Positions 9,082-16,986 of a DNA stretch of 64,000 nucleotides are shown here, piece after piece. Every line of letters begins with the position of its first letter. Within the stretch, counting starts at the first letter, position 1. Position numbers and translations under genes: made by a program. The DNA comes from Phenylobacterium aquaticum (GTDB taxonomy: Bacteria > Pseudomonadota > Alphaproteobacteria > Caulobacterales > Caulobacteraceae): positions 1 to 64,000 of the forward strand of contig NZ_JALDPT010000028.1 in NCBI RefSeq assembly GCF_022695515.1, read 5' to 3'. The notes under the pieces are model-generated. The model had not been told where the DNA came from, ran no database searches, and saw only the letters and a program-made list of their open reading frames with translations.

Positions 9082-10326
9082 ATGACGGCTCGGGGGGACA
9101 CCGATGAATCAGAACCACAGGGGTCGGCAGGAACCGTGACCGCGCGCGCCTTGAACAGCTGGCCCCAGTCGATCCGCGACAAGGTCGCGACCCTGGCCGC
9201 GCGCCAGGACGCCCTGCGCGCCGAAACCCAGACCGCCCAGACCCGCGAGGCCCTGACCCGGGTTCGCCTGGGCGAGGCCCTGGCCGCTGCGCTGGCCGCC
9301 CGCGCCGAGGCCGAGACCGCCGCCCGCGCCGCGGCCCTGGTCCATTACCGCGCCGCCGGCCGCGCCTGGATCCGTCCGGCCCGCCGCAATCGCCTGCGCC
9401 GACAGGCCGAGCGCCTGCTGAGCCGCCTGGGGCCGGCGGGACAGGCCCGCATCATCATGGCCTCCGGTCTCTGGCGGGGCGATGACCTCGGGGCTGTCGA
9501 GGCCTATGTGCGGCGCAGGGCCGACCCGGGCGCCCGGCCGCAGGCGTTGTTCGACCAGGCCTGGCATCTGGCGCGCAATCCCGACATTGCGGCCGGCGGC
9601 GTCAGCCCCCTGGTCCATTATCTGCTGGCCGGCGGCCTGGAGGGGCGCGCGCCCCATCCCCTGTTCGACCCGGCCTATTATGTCCGCCGCAACGGCGTGG
9701 AGCTGGGCCAGACCGGCCTGACCGCGCTGGAGCACTATGTGCGGATCGGCGCGGCCCAGGGGTTCGATCCCCATCCGCTGTTCCGGACGGACGTCTATCT
9801 GGTCCAGGCGCCGGAGCTGTTCGAGACGGGCGAGGCCCCGCTGGGGCACTATCTGCGGACCGGCGCGGCCGCGGGGCTCAGCCCCCATCCGCTGTTCGAC
9901 GCCGCCTATTACCGGTCCCAGGCCGCCCTGGCCGAGGACGCCAATCCGCTGGTTCACTATCTGACTGAAGGGTCGTCGCGGGGCCTGAAGCCGCATCCGC
10001 TGTTCGATCCGGCCTGGTACCGCGCGGCCTATCCGCAGACGGCGGCCGAGGGGCACGAGCCCCTCAGCCACTTCGTGGTCCATGGCGGGGACGCGGCCCT
10101 GTCCCCCGGCCCCTGGATGGATGGCGGCCTCTATGCGGCGCGGCGCGGGGACGCCCGCCCCGCCGGGCTCGATCCGCTCAGCGACTATCTGGCCGGCGGC
10201 GCCTGGACGGTGGGCGAGCCCTCGCCGGGCTTCCAGGCCGCGGCCTATCTGGCCGCCCATCCGGAACTGGCGGCGGAGGGCCTGACGCCCCTGGAGCGCT
10301 GGGTCCGGCTCGGCCTCTCGGACTAG
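9082..10326 (+). CDS. Stand-alone surface-locus repeat protein (seven 38-39-residue repeats)
   Basis: A 414-residue protein with no enzyme domain. Residues 1-145 are Ala/Arg/Glu-rich and likely helical or coiled coil. From about 150 to the end run seven repeats, each built as PLFDxxxYxxxxP(D/E)...G..PLxHYxxxGxxxGxxPH. The layout matches the N-terminal half of the GT2-WbsX protein, including a SGLW segment before the repeats, so the two are paralogous there. It follows the GT8-like gene closely. No signal peptide is evident. A scaffold, acceptor-binding or chain-length role in glycan assembly is possible but not shown. The first 17 codons may be upstream of the real start, since a GTG occurs at codon 19. 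Confidence 0.75.
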   Translation: MTARGDTDESEPQGSAGTVTARALNSWPQSIRDKVATLAARQDALRAETQTAQTREALTRVRLGEALAAALAARAEAETAARAAALVHYRAAGRAWIRPARRNRLRRQAERLLSRLGPAGQARIIMASGLWRGDDLGAVEAYVRRRADPGARPQALFDQAWHLARNPDIAAGGVSPLVHYLLAGGLEGRAPHPLFDPAYYVRRNGVELGQTGLTALEHYVRIGAAQGFDPHPLFRTDVYLVQAPELFETGEAPLGHYLRTGAAAGLSPHPLFDAAYYRSQAALAEDANPLVHYLTEGSSRGLKPHPLFDPAWYRAAYPQTAAEGHEPLSHFVVHGGDAALSPGPWMDGGLYAARRGDARPAGLDPLSDYLAGGAWTVGEPSPGFQAAAYLAAHPELAAEGLTPLERWVRLGLSD

Positions 10327-11087
10327 ACGCCCAGCCCGGCCAGCTGGCCGAGGATCTGGGCGTAATAGTCGGGCCCGTAGTGGAACGGGCTCAGGCCCCA
10401 TCGGTGGCCGGCGTCGGCGCGGGTCGCCTCCGGCGTCGCGCGCACCACCGCCGGGTCCAGGGCGTGGAGGAAGGCGTCCTGGTAGCGGTCGAGCAGGGCG
10501 TTGTGAGCGGCGATCGGGGCCGGGCGGCCCGGCAGCACCTCGACCTCGTCCCCGAAGGCGCGGACCGCGCCGTCCGTATCGACATAGGTCGTCGCCCACT
10601 GCGAGGCATGCAGGATCCGGCGCGCGTCGCGCAGGGGCGTGGCCTCGATCACGGCGGCCAGCTCGCCCAGCGCGTCGCGCCAGATCAGGTCGCAGGCCGA
10701 AGACAGCCGGGGCACGATCCTGGCCCCCTCGAACGCCGCCTGACGGATGTAGCCGCTTGTCTCCAGCTCCCAGCTATGGGTGACCAGGGTGCGGGGCGTG
10801 CGGATGAGGTCGAAGCGTTCGTCGATGAAATCGAAGATGATGTGGGTCGGCCGGTGCGCGATCAGCAGGTCCAGGGCGCGCTTGCGCAGGTCGGTCGTCA
10901 GGGCGGCGTGCTGCCCCGGACGCAGGCCGGCGGGCGGGCTCTCGGCGACCGTCACGCCACGCGCCGCGGGCGCCAGAAGACTGGGCAGGCTAGTGCGGCA
11001 AAGGTACAACAGGTCCTGTGGCGCCTCGCCCAGGTTTGGCCACAAGTCACGCGTTATGCAGCTGCCGATTATTGCTACCCGCGACAC
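10323..11087 (-). CDS. DUF6270-type protein
   Basis: A 254-residue protein with the N-terminal signature MSRVAIIGSCITRD (Gly-Ser-Cys-x-Thr-Arg-Asp) that I associate with DUF6270 proteins of capsule and surface-glycan loci. PTHIIFDFIDERFD at about residues 80-93 and a C-terminal HRWGLSPFHYGPDYY add to the match. The fold may be SGNH-hydrolase-like, which would suit an esterase or acyl-transfer role on a glycan, but this is not established. It is convergent with the repeat protein (4-base overlap) and divergent from the type I exporter genes. Confidence 0.7.
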   Translation of the reverse strand: MSRVAIIGSCITRDLWPNLGEAPQDLLYLCRTSLPSLLAPAARGVTVAESPPAGLRPGQHAALTTDLRKRALDLLIAHRPTHIIFDFIDERFDLIRTPRTLVTHSWELETSGYIRQAAFEGARIVPRLSSACDLIWRDALGELAAVIEATPLRDARRILHASQWATTYVDTDGAVRAFGDEVEVLPGRPAPIAAHNALLDRYQDAFLHALDPAVVRATPEATRADAGHRWGLSPFHYGPDYYAQILGQLAGLGV

Positions 11088-11363
11088 GGCTTCCCCTCAT
11101 GCGTCCTCAGGTCGTCGAACAACGCCGCCCCATCGGCCCGACCTGTCTCTATCATTACGCTGCGCCTTTCCGCCATTGGGCGGCGCAGCCCGCGGTCCAC
11201 ATGCAGGATTGACATCTGTGCCCCCCACTATCATCAGTCGCGGCCCTCCAGCGCCTCGCCCGGCCGAGGCGCGCCCCGAACCTGCTGTCGACCTTAACCG
11301 CTCGAGTCGCCGGAGGGCGCCAGACGCGCCGGTGGCGGACCAACACGGATCGATCCCGCGCGC
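11088..11363. promoter_or_regulatory. Divergent promoter region between DUF6270 gene and exporter operon
   Basis: A 276-base gap that should hold promoters for both directions. On the plus strand TTGACA (11209-11214) is followed after 14 bases by TATCAT (11229-11234). The -35 is perfect but the spacing is short for a standard sigma-70 promoter, although short spacers occur in Caulobacter. A TTAACC half-site of CtrA type and a GAGTC (GANTC methylation site) lie near 11293-11308. None of these is proven. Confidence 0.35.
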
Positions 11364-13088
11364 ATGAAAATCTTCAATCCGCTGGCTGATCTGCCTGCCA
11401 ATCCGCTTACCCAGGCGATCAAGGAAGGCTACACGCCGCTGATGTTCGCGGCGGCCTTCAGCTTCGTCTCGAACATCCTCTACTTGGCGCTGCCGCTCTA
11501 TACTTTCCAGATTTACGGCCGGGTGATGACCAGCGGCAGCGTGGCGACGCTGCTGGTGCTGAGTCTGGGGGTGATGGGGGCGTTCGTCCTGTCGTCCGTG
11601 GTCGATGACTACCGCGCCCGCGTCCTGATCAATTACGGCGTGGTGCTGGATCAGCGGGTCTCCGCCCACATCTTCACCGCCCTGTTCGACAGCGCCGCCC
11701 GCGGCAATCCCCAGGCCCGCGCCCAGGTGCTGCGCGACTTGGACACCTTCCGCCAGATGCTCACCGGCATGACCTTCTCGGTGATCTTCGACCTGCCCTG
11801 GATGCCGGTCTTCATGCTGGTCCTGTTCGCCATCGACCCGACCGTGGGGATCGTGACCCTGCTGGGCGCCGCCCTGCTGTTCGGGATCGCGGTGCTGCAG
11901 GACAAGATGACGGCCGCGCCCCTGCGCGAAGCCAATGACGCGGCGCTGCGCAGCTACGCCTTCACCGACGCGGGCCTGCGCAACAGCGAGATCGTCCGGG
12001 CGCTCGGCATGACCAATGCGCTGGGCGAACGGTGGGCCGTCTTCCGCGCCACCGCCATGCTCCGCGGCGCCATCGCCAGCGAACGGTCCAGCGTGCTGGG
12101 CAACATCAGCAAGTTCGCCCGCATGGCGATCCAGGTGCTGATCATCGCCATCGGGGCCTATCTGGTGGTGAAGGCCAAGATCCACTCGGGACTGCTGTTC
12201 GCCAACATGATCCTGGCCGCCCGCGCCCTGCAGCCGATCGACCGGCTGGTCGCGTCCTGGGACCCGCTCATGAAGGGCACCCAGGCGTTCGACCGCCTGA
12301 TGAACGCGCTCAAGGACTACCAGGCGCCGACGCCGGGCACCAAGCTGCCCACCCCGCTCGGACGCCTGACCTCCGAGAACGTCGCCTATATGCCGCCGGG
12401 CGCCGGACGCTGGGTGCTGCAGGGGATCAATTTCACCGTCGAGCCGGGCCAGATGCTGGGCATCGTCGGTCCGTCCGGGGCGGGCAAGTCCACCCTGGCC
12501 CGCCTGCTGGTGGGGATCTGGCGGCCCAACCAGGGAGCGGTGCGACTGGACGGCGCCGACGTCTATGCGTGGGACCGGGCCGACTTCGGCCGCCATGTGG
12601 GCTACCTGCCCCAGGACACCGAGCTGTTCGCGGGCAGCCTGCGGGACAACATCGCCCGCTTCCGGATCGACGTCGACGACGAGGCGGTGGTCTGGGCGGC
12701 CCAGGCCGCGGGCGTGCACCAGCTGATCCTCAAGCTGCCCCAAGGCTATGACACCACCCTGGACGAGGCGGGCCACATCCTGTCCGCCGGTCAGCGGCAG
12801 CGGGTCGGCCTCGCCCGCGCCCTGCTGGGCAATCCCCGGTTCATCGTGCTCGACGAACCGAACGCCAGCCTCGACGCCGAGGGCGAGGAAGCCCTGATGG
12901 CCGCGCTGGACACCCTGAAGGCCGGGGGCAGCACCATCGTCGTGGTCTCCCACAAGCCGTCCATTCTGCGCTCCGCGGACAAGATGATGGTCTTGCGCGA
13001 GGGCCGTATCGAGATGATGGGCCCGCGCGAGCAGGTCATGGCGCGAATTGTTCCGCAGGCGGCTCCCCGCGCGGTCGAAGCTGGGTGA
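11364..13088 (+). CDS. Type I secretion permease/ATPase (PrtD/RsaD class)
   Basis: A 574-residue ABC exporter of the inner membrane that powers one-step secretion of an RTX substrate. Residues 1-310 form the membrane domain, with hydrophobic spans around 28-50, 60-80, 140-185 and 255-290. The ATPase shows Walker A GPSGAGKST (about 369-377), signature LSAGQRQR (about 472) and Walker B FIVLDEPNASLD (about 493). The signature has A instead of the usual second G, which is common in this class. It forms an operon with the HlyD-type gene and lies just before the RTX gene, the probable substrate. No TolC-type outer membrane channel is in the window. Confidence 0.93.
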   Translation: MKIFNPLADLPANPLTQAIKEGYTPLMFAAAFSFVSNILYLALPLYTFQIYGRVMTSGSVATLLVLSLGVMGAFVLSSVVDDYRARVLINYGVVLDQRVSAHIFTALFDSAARGNPQARAQVLRDLDTFRQMLTGMTFSVIFDLPWMPVFMLVLFAIDPTVGIVTLLGAALLFGIAVLQDKMTAAPLREANDAALRSYAFTDAGLRNSEIVRALGMTNALGERWAVFRATAMLRGAIASERSSVLGNISKFARMAIQVLIIAIGAYLVVKAKIHSGLLFANMILAARALQPIDRLVASWDPLMKGTQAFDRLMNALKDYQAPTPGTKLPTPLGRLTSENVAYMPPGAGRWVLQGINFTVEPGQMLGIVGPSGAGKSTLARLLVGIWRPNQGAVRLDGADVYAWDRADFGRHVGYLPQDTELFAGSLRDNIARFRIDVDDEAVVWAAQAAGVHQLILKLPQGYDTTLDEAGHILSAGQRQRVGLARALLGNPRFIVLDEPNASLDAEGEEALMAALDTLKAGGSTIVVVSHKPSILRSADKMMVLREGRIEMMGPREQVMARIVPQAAPRAVEAG

Positions 13089-14473
13089 TGCGTATGGAAG
13101 TCGGATCGTTCAAGACCCTGTCGCCCCTGAAGTCGCTGGTCCCCTCGATGTTCTCGGACGCCATGGGCCCCGGGGACCACGACCCCGATCAGCGCCTGAA
13201 AAAGACCATGACCACCGGCGCCGCGATTGTCGGCGTGTTCCTGGTGGGCTTCCTCATCTGGGCGGCGGTCTCTCCGATCGACAGCGCCACCTCCGCCATG
13301 GGGATGGTGCGCGTGGAGGCCAACCGGAAGGTGATTCGTCACCTCGGCGGCGGCACGGTGAAGGGGATCTTCGTGCGGGAAGGCCAGCGCGTCGCCCCGG
13401 GTCAGATCCTGCTGACGCTCAGCGACGTCCAGCCGCGCATGACGACCGACGTGGTCCAGAACCAGTACGACACCTACATGGCCCAGAGCGCGCGGTTCTC
13501 GGCGGAAGCCAACGGCCGCCGGTCGGTCGTCTATCCGGCCGAGCTGACAGCGCGCCGCAGCGATCCGCGGGTGGCGGGCATCATGCGCGACCAGGATCTG
13601 CTGTTCTCGACCCGGCTGCAGTTCTTCGAAAGCCAGAACGACATTCTCAACCAGCGTGTCGAGCAGATCCAGACCCAGATCCAGGGGGTTCAGGCCCAGA
13701 TCGACGCCCTCGACGACAGCGTCAAGCTGACCAATGAGGAACTGGCGGGCTATCAGACCCTGTACGAGAAGGGCTATGCGCCCAAGACCCTGATCCTGCG
13801 CTATCAGCGCAGCCTGGCCGACCTGGCCGGACGCCGCGGCGGCCTGGTCTCGGATCTCAACCGACTGAAGCAGCAGGTGGGCGAGTCCCGCTATCAGATC
13901 GCCGCTCAGAAGGATCAGCGCATCTCCCAGGCCGCCGACGGCCTGCGCCAGATGCAGTCGGGGCTGGAGGAGGCGCGGCCGCGCCTGACGGCGGCCACCC
14001 AGCTTCTGAACGACAGCGTCGTGCGCTCGCCGGTGGACGGCTACGTCCTCAGCCTCAGCCAGCACACGGTGGGCGGGGTCGTCGCGCCCGGCGATCTGCT
14101 GATGGAGATCGTCCCGGCGGACTCGCCGATGGTCGTCCAGGTCGAGATCCGGCCCCAGGATATCGACCATGTCCGCATCGGCATGAAGGCCAAGGTGCGC
14201 CTGCTCGCCTTCAATTCGCGCAAGGTTCCGCCCCTCGTCGGCGTGGTCCGCACCGTCTCGGCCGACCAGCTGGAGAACTCCAAGACCGGCCGGGCCTATT
14301 TCATCGCGGAGCTGACGATCGCGCCCAGCGAACTGTCCAAATTGCCCAAGGGATCGCGACTCACCCCCGGCATGCCGGCCCAGGCGATGATCGTGACGGG
14401 ACGTAAGACCATCCTGTCCTATGTGATCAGTCCGCTCACCGACACCATCGGGGACGCCCTGCGGGAACCCTAA
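13088..14473 (+). CDS. HlyD-family type I secretion periplasmic adaptor
   Basis: A 461-residue membrane fusion protein linking the ABC exporter to an outer membrane channel. One membrane span lies at about 38-60 (GAAIVGVFLVGFLIWAAV). The beta/lipoyl half follows (RVEANRKVIRHLGGGTVKGI), then a long coiled coil (about 165-320) and a C-terminal barrel domain containing RPQDIDHVRIGMKAKVRL. The ATG at 13088 shares its A with the upstream stop (TGATG). A GTG at 13085 and an ATG at 13094 are alternatives. It is of the PrtE/RsaE type. Confidence 0.93.
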   Translation: MRMEVGSFKTLSPLKSLVPSMFSDAMGPGDHDPDQRLKKTMTTGAAIVGVFLVGFLIWAAVSPIDSATSAMGMVRVEANRKVIRHLGGGTVKGIFVREGQRVAPGQILLTLSDVQPRMTTDVVQNQYDTYMAQSARFSAEANGRRSVVYPAELTARRSDPRVAGIMRDQDLLFSTRLQFFESQNDILNQRVEQIQTQIQGVQAQIDALDDSVKLTNEELAGYQTLYEKGYAPKTLILRYQRSLADLAGRRGGLVSDLNRLKQQVGESRYQIAAQKDQRISQAADGLRQMQSGLEEARPRLTAATQLLNDSVVRSPVDGYVLSLSQHTVGGVVAPGDLLMEIVPADSPMVVQVEIRPQDIDHVRIGMKAKVRLLAFNSRKVPPLVGVVRTVSADQLENSKTGRAYFIAELTIAPSELSKLPKGSRLTPGMPAQAMIVTGRKTILSYVISPLTDTIGDALREP

Positions 14474-14691
14474 GGATAGATGGATCGGAGCGCCCGATAT
14501 TGCTGAAGAAGCATGGCCCGTCGCCGGTTTTTGCTGTTGCGCAAATTCCACGCTTCCGATACGTCTTCATCGGGCTCGTTTAACCTTCGCCGCAGCCATG
14601 CTATGGCGAACGTTAGATGGATCGCTGGGACCACTCCTTCGGACAGGGGTCAAGCGTGCCAGGGTCCATGTGACACAGACTGGAGAGAACA
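14474..14691 (+). promoter_or_regulatory. Leader/promoter region of the RTX gene
   Basis: A 218-base gap before a gene that must be strongly expressed. The 11-mer TAGATGGATCG occurs twice, at 14477-14487 and 14614-14624. GGAGAG lies just upstream of the ATG at 14692, a good ribosome binding site. GCTATGG at about 14600 could be part of a Caulobacter-type -10, but no convincing -35 pairs with it. Confidence 0.35.
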
Positions 14692-16881
14692 ATGACCACC
14701 TACACTTTCGAAAGCATGACGCAGGCGCAGGCGACTGCGTACACGTCTGCCGACACGCTGAACTTCTCGACCACGACCTCGAGCGGGTCGGGCGTTCAAG
14801 TGATCTACAACGCCGCGACCGCCACGGCCGCCGAATCGGTGACCCTGATCTCGGGCGGCAAGTCGCTGACCTTTGACATCGCCGCTCTGACCGCCACGCA
14901 CTCGACCGGCGGCGCTGTGAACGGCGCCTTCGACTTCCTCGACGGCTCGCAGCTCTACGTCGGCACCACCGGCGCTGAATCGATCACGTTCGGTTCGGGC
15001 GCTGACGGCATGTACGGCCTGGCTGGCGATGACGCCCTGATCGGCGGCAACGGCCTGAACTTCATCCAAGGCAACCAGGGCAACGACACCCTGACGGGCG
15101 GCAACAACGCCGACACCATCTATGGCGGTCAGGACAACGACACCATCGACGGCGGTCTGGGTTCGAACTTCCTGCAAGGCAACCTGGGCAACGACACCAT
15201 CTCGGTGACCGCCTCGAGCACCTCGGCCAACACCATCTACGGCGGCCAAGGCAATGACACGATCACGGGCGGCTCCGGCGCCGACCTGATCTTCGGCGAC
15301 CTCGGCAACGACACCATCACCGGCGGCGCTGGCAACGACACCATCGACGGTGGCGCTGGCAACGACACCATCACCGACGCCCTGGTCACCGGCAACGTGA
15401 TCACGGTCACCGGCGGCAACGGCGACGACTCGATCAGCATCACCGGCACCGGCACCTCGACCATCACCGGCGGCCTCGGCAACGACACCATCATCGTCGC
15501 CGGCAAGACGGGTTCGATCGACGCGGGCGACGGCAACAACACCGTCTCGGCCGTCTATTCGACCTCGGGTTCGGTTGTTTCGGGTTCGGGCAACGACACC
15601 ATCGTTGAAACCACCACGACCTCCGGTTCGGTGGACTCGGGCGCTGGTAACGACACCATCACCCTGACCACCACCACCACCGGCACGATCACGGCTGGCG
15701 ACGGCAACGACACCATCACCGGCAGCTTCACCGGCGGCGGCTCGATCACCGGCGGCAACGGCGATGACTCCATCGTCTACACCGGCGGCGGCGCGGGCAC
15801 GACCAGCACCGTCCAAGGCAACGCTGGCAACGACACGATCTCCGTGGCCGATGCGGGCGTCGACACCATCTATGGCGGCCAAGGCGACGACGTGATCGTC
15901 TCGACCGGCGGTGGTTCGGACTACATCTCGGGCGACCTGGGCAACGACACCATCACCGTCACCGCTGGCAACAACACCATCGACGGCGGCAATGGCGACG
16001 ACACCCTGACGGGCGCTGCCGGCAACGACACCATCACCGGCGGTGCGGGTAACGACACCCTCGTTGGCGGTGGCGGCAACGACACCCTGTCGGCTGGTGA
16101 AGGCAACAACAGCATCTCGGGCGGTTCGGGCGTTGACACCGTGACGGCCGGCGCTGGCAACGACAGCTTCTCGGCGGTCGCTGGCGGCAACGACGTCATC
16201 AACCTCGGCGACGGCATCAACACCGTCAACGAAGCCACCAACGGTTCCAACCAAGTGATCTCGGTCACGACCGGTTCGGGCAACGACACCATCACGATCA
16301 CTGGCGCCGGCACCGGCTCCATCACGGTCGTGGCTGGCGACGGCGCCAACTCGATCACCACCGTGGGCGGCGCGGACTCGATCACCTCGGGTTCGGGCAA
16401 CGACACCATCGTCTCCGGCACCGGCGCCGACACCATCTCCTCGGGCGGTGGCGTTGACACCATCAGCGGTGGCGACGGCAACGACGTCATCAACGGCGGC
16501 GCTGGCAACGACACCATCACCGGTGGTCTGGGTAAGGACCTGATGTCGGGCGGCGGCGACTCGGACACCTTCGTGTTCGCGTCGGGCGACTCGAGCATGT
16601 CGGCTGGCCAAGGCGACCAAATCCTCGATTGGGGTTCGGACGACTTCCTCGACCTGGCCGTGGCCGGCACCTCGACCAACTACGTCGAAACCTCGGCCAG
16701 CGACTACAGCTCGGCCGTCACGGTTGCGACGGGTCTGATCAGCGCCACGATCAAGACTGTCGCGGTCCAAGTGGGTTCGGACGTGGTGGTGTTCACCGCC
16801 TCCGCCGGCTCCACCCCGACCGACGCCATCGTTCTGGTCGGTAAGACCCTGAACGACATCTCCTACACCAACATCATCTAA
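14692..16881 (+). CDS. RTX repeat S-layer-like protein, type I secretion substrate
   Basis: A 729-residue secreted protein, probably calcium-binding and cell-surface-associated. Residues 1-105 lack RTX repeats. About 105-620 hold many copies of GNDTI/GGxGxD motifs, some in regular nonapeptide phase (GGAGNDTIDGGAGNDTI) and others spaced by Thr/Ser-rich strands. The C-terminal 110 residues, from DTFVFASGD onward, resemble the DxFxF-type uncleaved secretion signal region. There is no Cys or Arg, only one Pro and few Lys. There is no Sec signal peptide. Codon choice is narrow (GGC AAC GAC ACC ATC), as expected for very high expression. Its N-terminus does not look like Caulobacter RsaA, so it is called S-layer-like, not rsaA. 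Confidence 0.85.
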   Translation: MTTYTFESMTQAQATAYTSADTLNFSTTTSSGSGVQVIYNAATATAAESVTLISGGKSLTFDIAALTATHSTGGAVNGAFDFLDGSQLYVGTTGAESITFGSGADGMYGLAGDDALIGGNGLNFIQGNQGNDTLTGGNNADTIYGGQDNDTIDGGLGSNFLQGNLGNDTISVTASSTSANTIYGGQGNDTITGGSGADLIFGDLGNDTITGGAGNDTIDGGAGNDTITDALVTGNVITVTGGNGDDSISITGTGTSTITGGLGNDTIIVAGKTGSIDAGDGNNTVSAVYSTSGSVVSGSGNDTIVETTTTSGSVDSGAGNDTITLTTTTTGTITAGDGNDTITGSFTGGGSITGGNGDDSIVYTGGGAGTTSTVQGNAGNDTISVADAGVDTIYGGQGDDVIVSTGGGSDYISGDLGNDTITVTAGNNTIDGGNGDDTLTGAAGNDTITGGAGNDTLVGGGGNDTLSAGEGNNSISGGSGVDTVTAGAGNDSFSAVAGGNDVINLGDGINTVNEATNGSNQVISVTTGSGNDTITITGAGTGSITVVAGDGANSITTVGGADSITSGSGNDTIVSGTGADTISSGGGVDTISGGDGNDVINGGAGNDTITGGLGKDLMSGGGDSDTFVFASGDSSMSAGQGDQILDWGSDDFLDLAVAGTSTNYVETSASDYSSAVTVATGLISATIKTVAVQVGSDVVVFTASAGSTPTDAIVLVGKTLNDISYTNII

Positions 16882-16893
16882 GCTTCGGCTTAG
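16878..16893 (+). other. C(UUCG)G tetraloop hairpin at the RTX stop codon
   Basis: CTAAGC (16878-16883), loop TTCG and GCTTAG (16888-16893) form a perfect 6-bp stem with an extra-stable UUCG loop closed by C-G. The stem contains the TAA stop. It may protect the abundant mRNA from 3' exonucleases once ribosomes clear. Confidence 0.6.
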
Positions 16894-16905
16894 ACGGTAA
16901 GTCTT

Positions 16906-16936
16906 GGGGCCGCCCTCTGGGCGGCCCCTTTTCTTT
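16906..16936 (+). terminator. Rho-independent terminator of the RTX gene
   Basis: A perfect 10-bp GC stem (GGGGCCGCCC, 16906-16915, and GGGCGGCCCC, 16919-16928) with a 3-base loop TCT is followed by TTTTCTTT. This is the clearest intrinsic terminator in the window. It separates the RTX transcript from the glycosyltransferase downstream. Confidence 0.93.
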
Positions 16937-16986
16937 GCGCGTCTTTCCAGTTGGGCGCGCCAAGCGAGCGGGTTAGAACCGCCGGC

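Noticed and set aside
11097..14551. Long minus-strand frames (618 and 586 residues) over the type I exporter genes
   Set aside because: They are antisense shadows rich in His, Gln and Arg; the plus-strand proteins have all family motifs.
15000..16600. Possible CRISPR-like tandem repeat array
   Set aside because: The repeats are coding RTX units of varying spacing in one frame; there are no fixed-length unique spacers and no cas genes.
14692..16881. Calling the RTX gene rsaA
   Set aside because: The N-terminal region and length (729 against about 1026 residues) do not match RsaA; only the RTX part and secretion type are shared.
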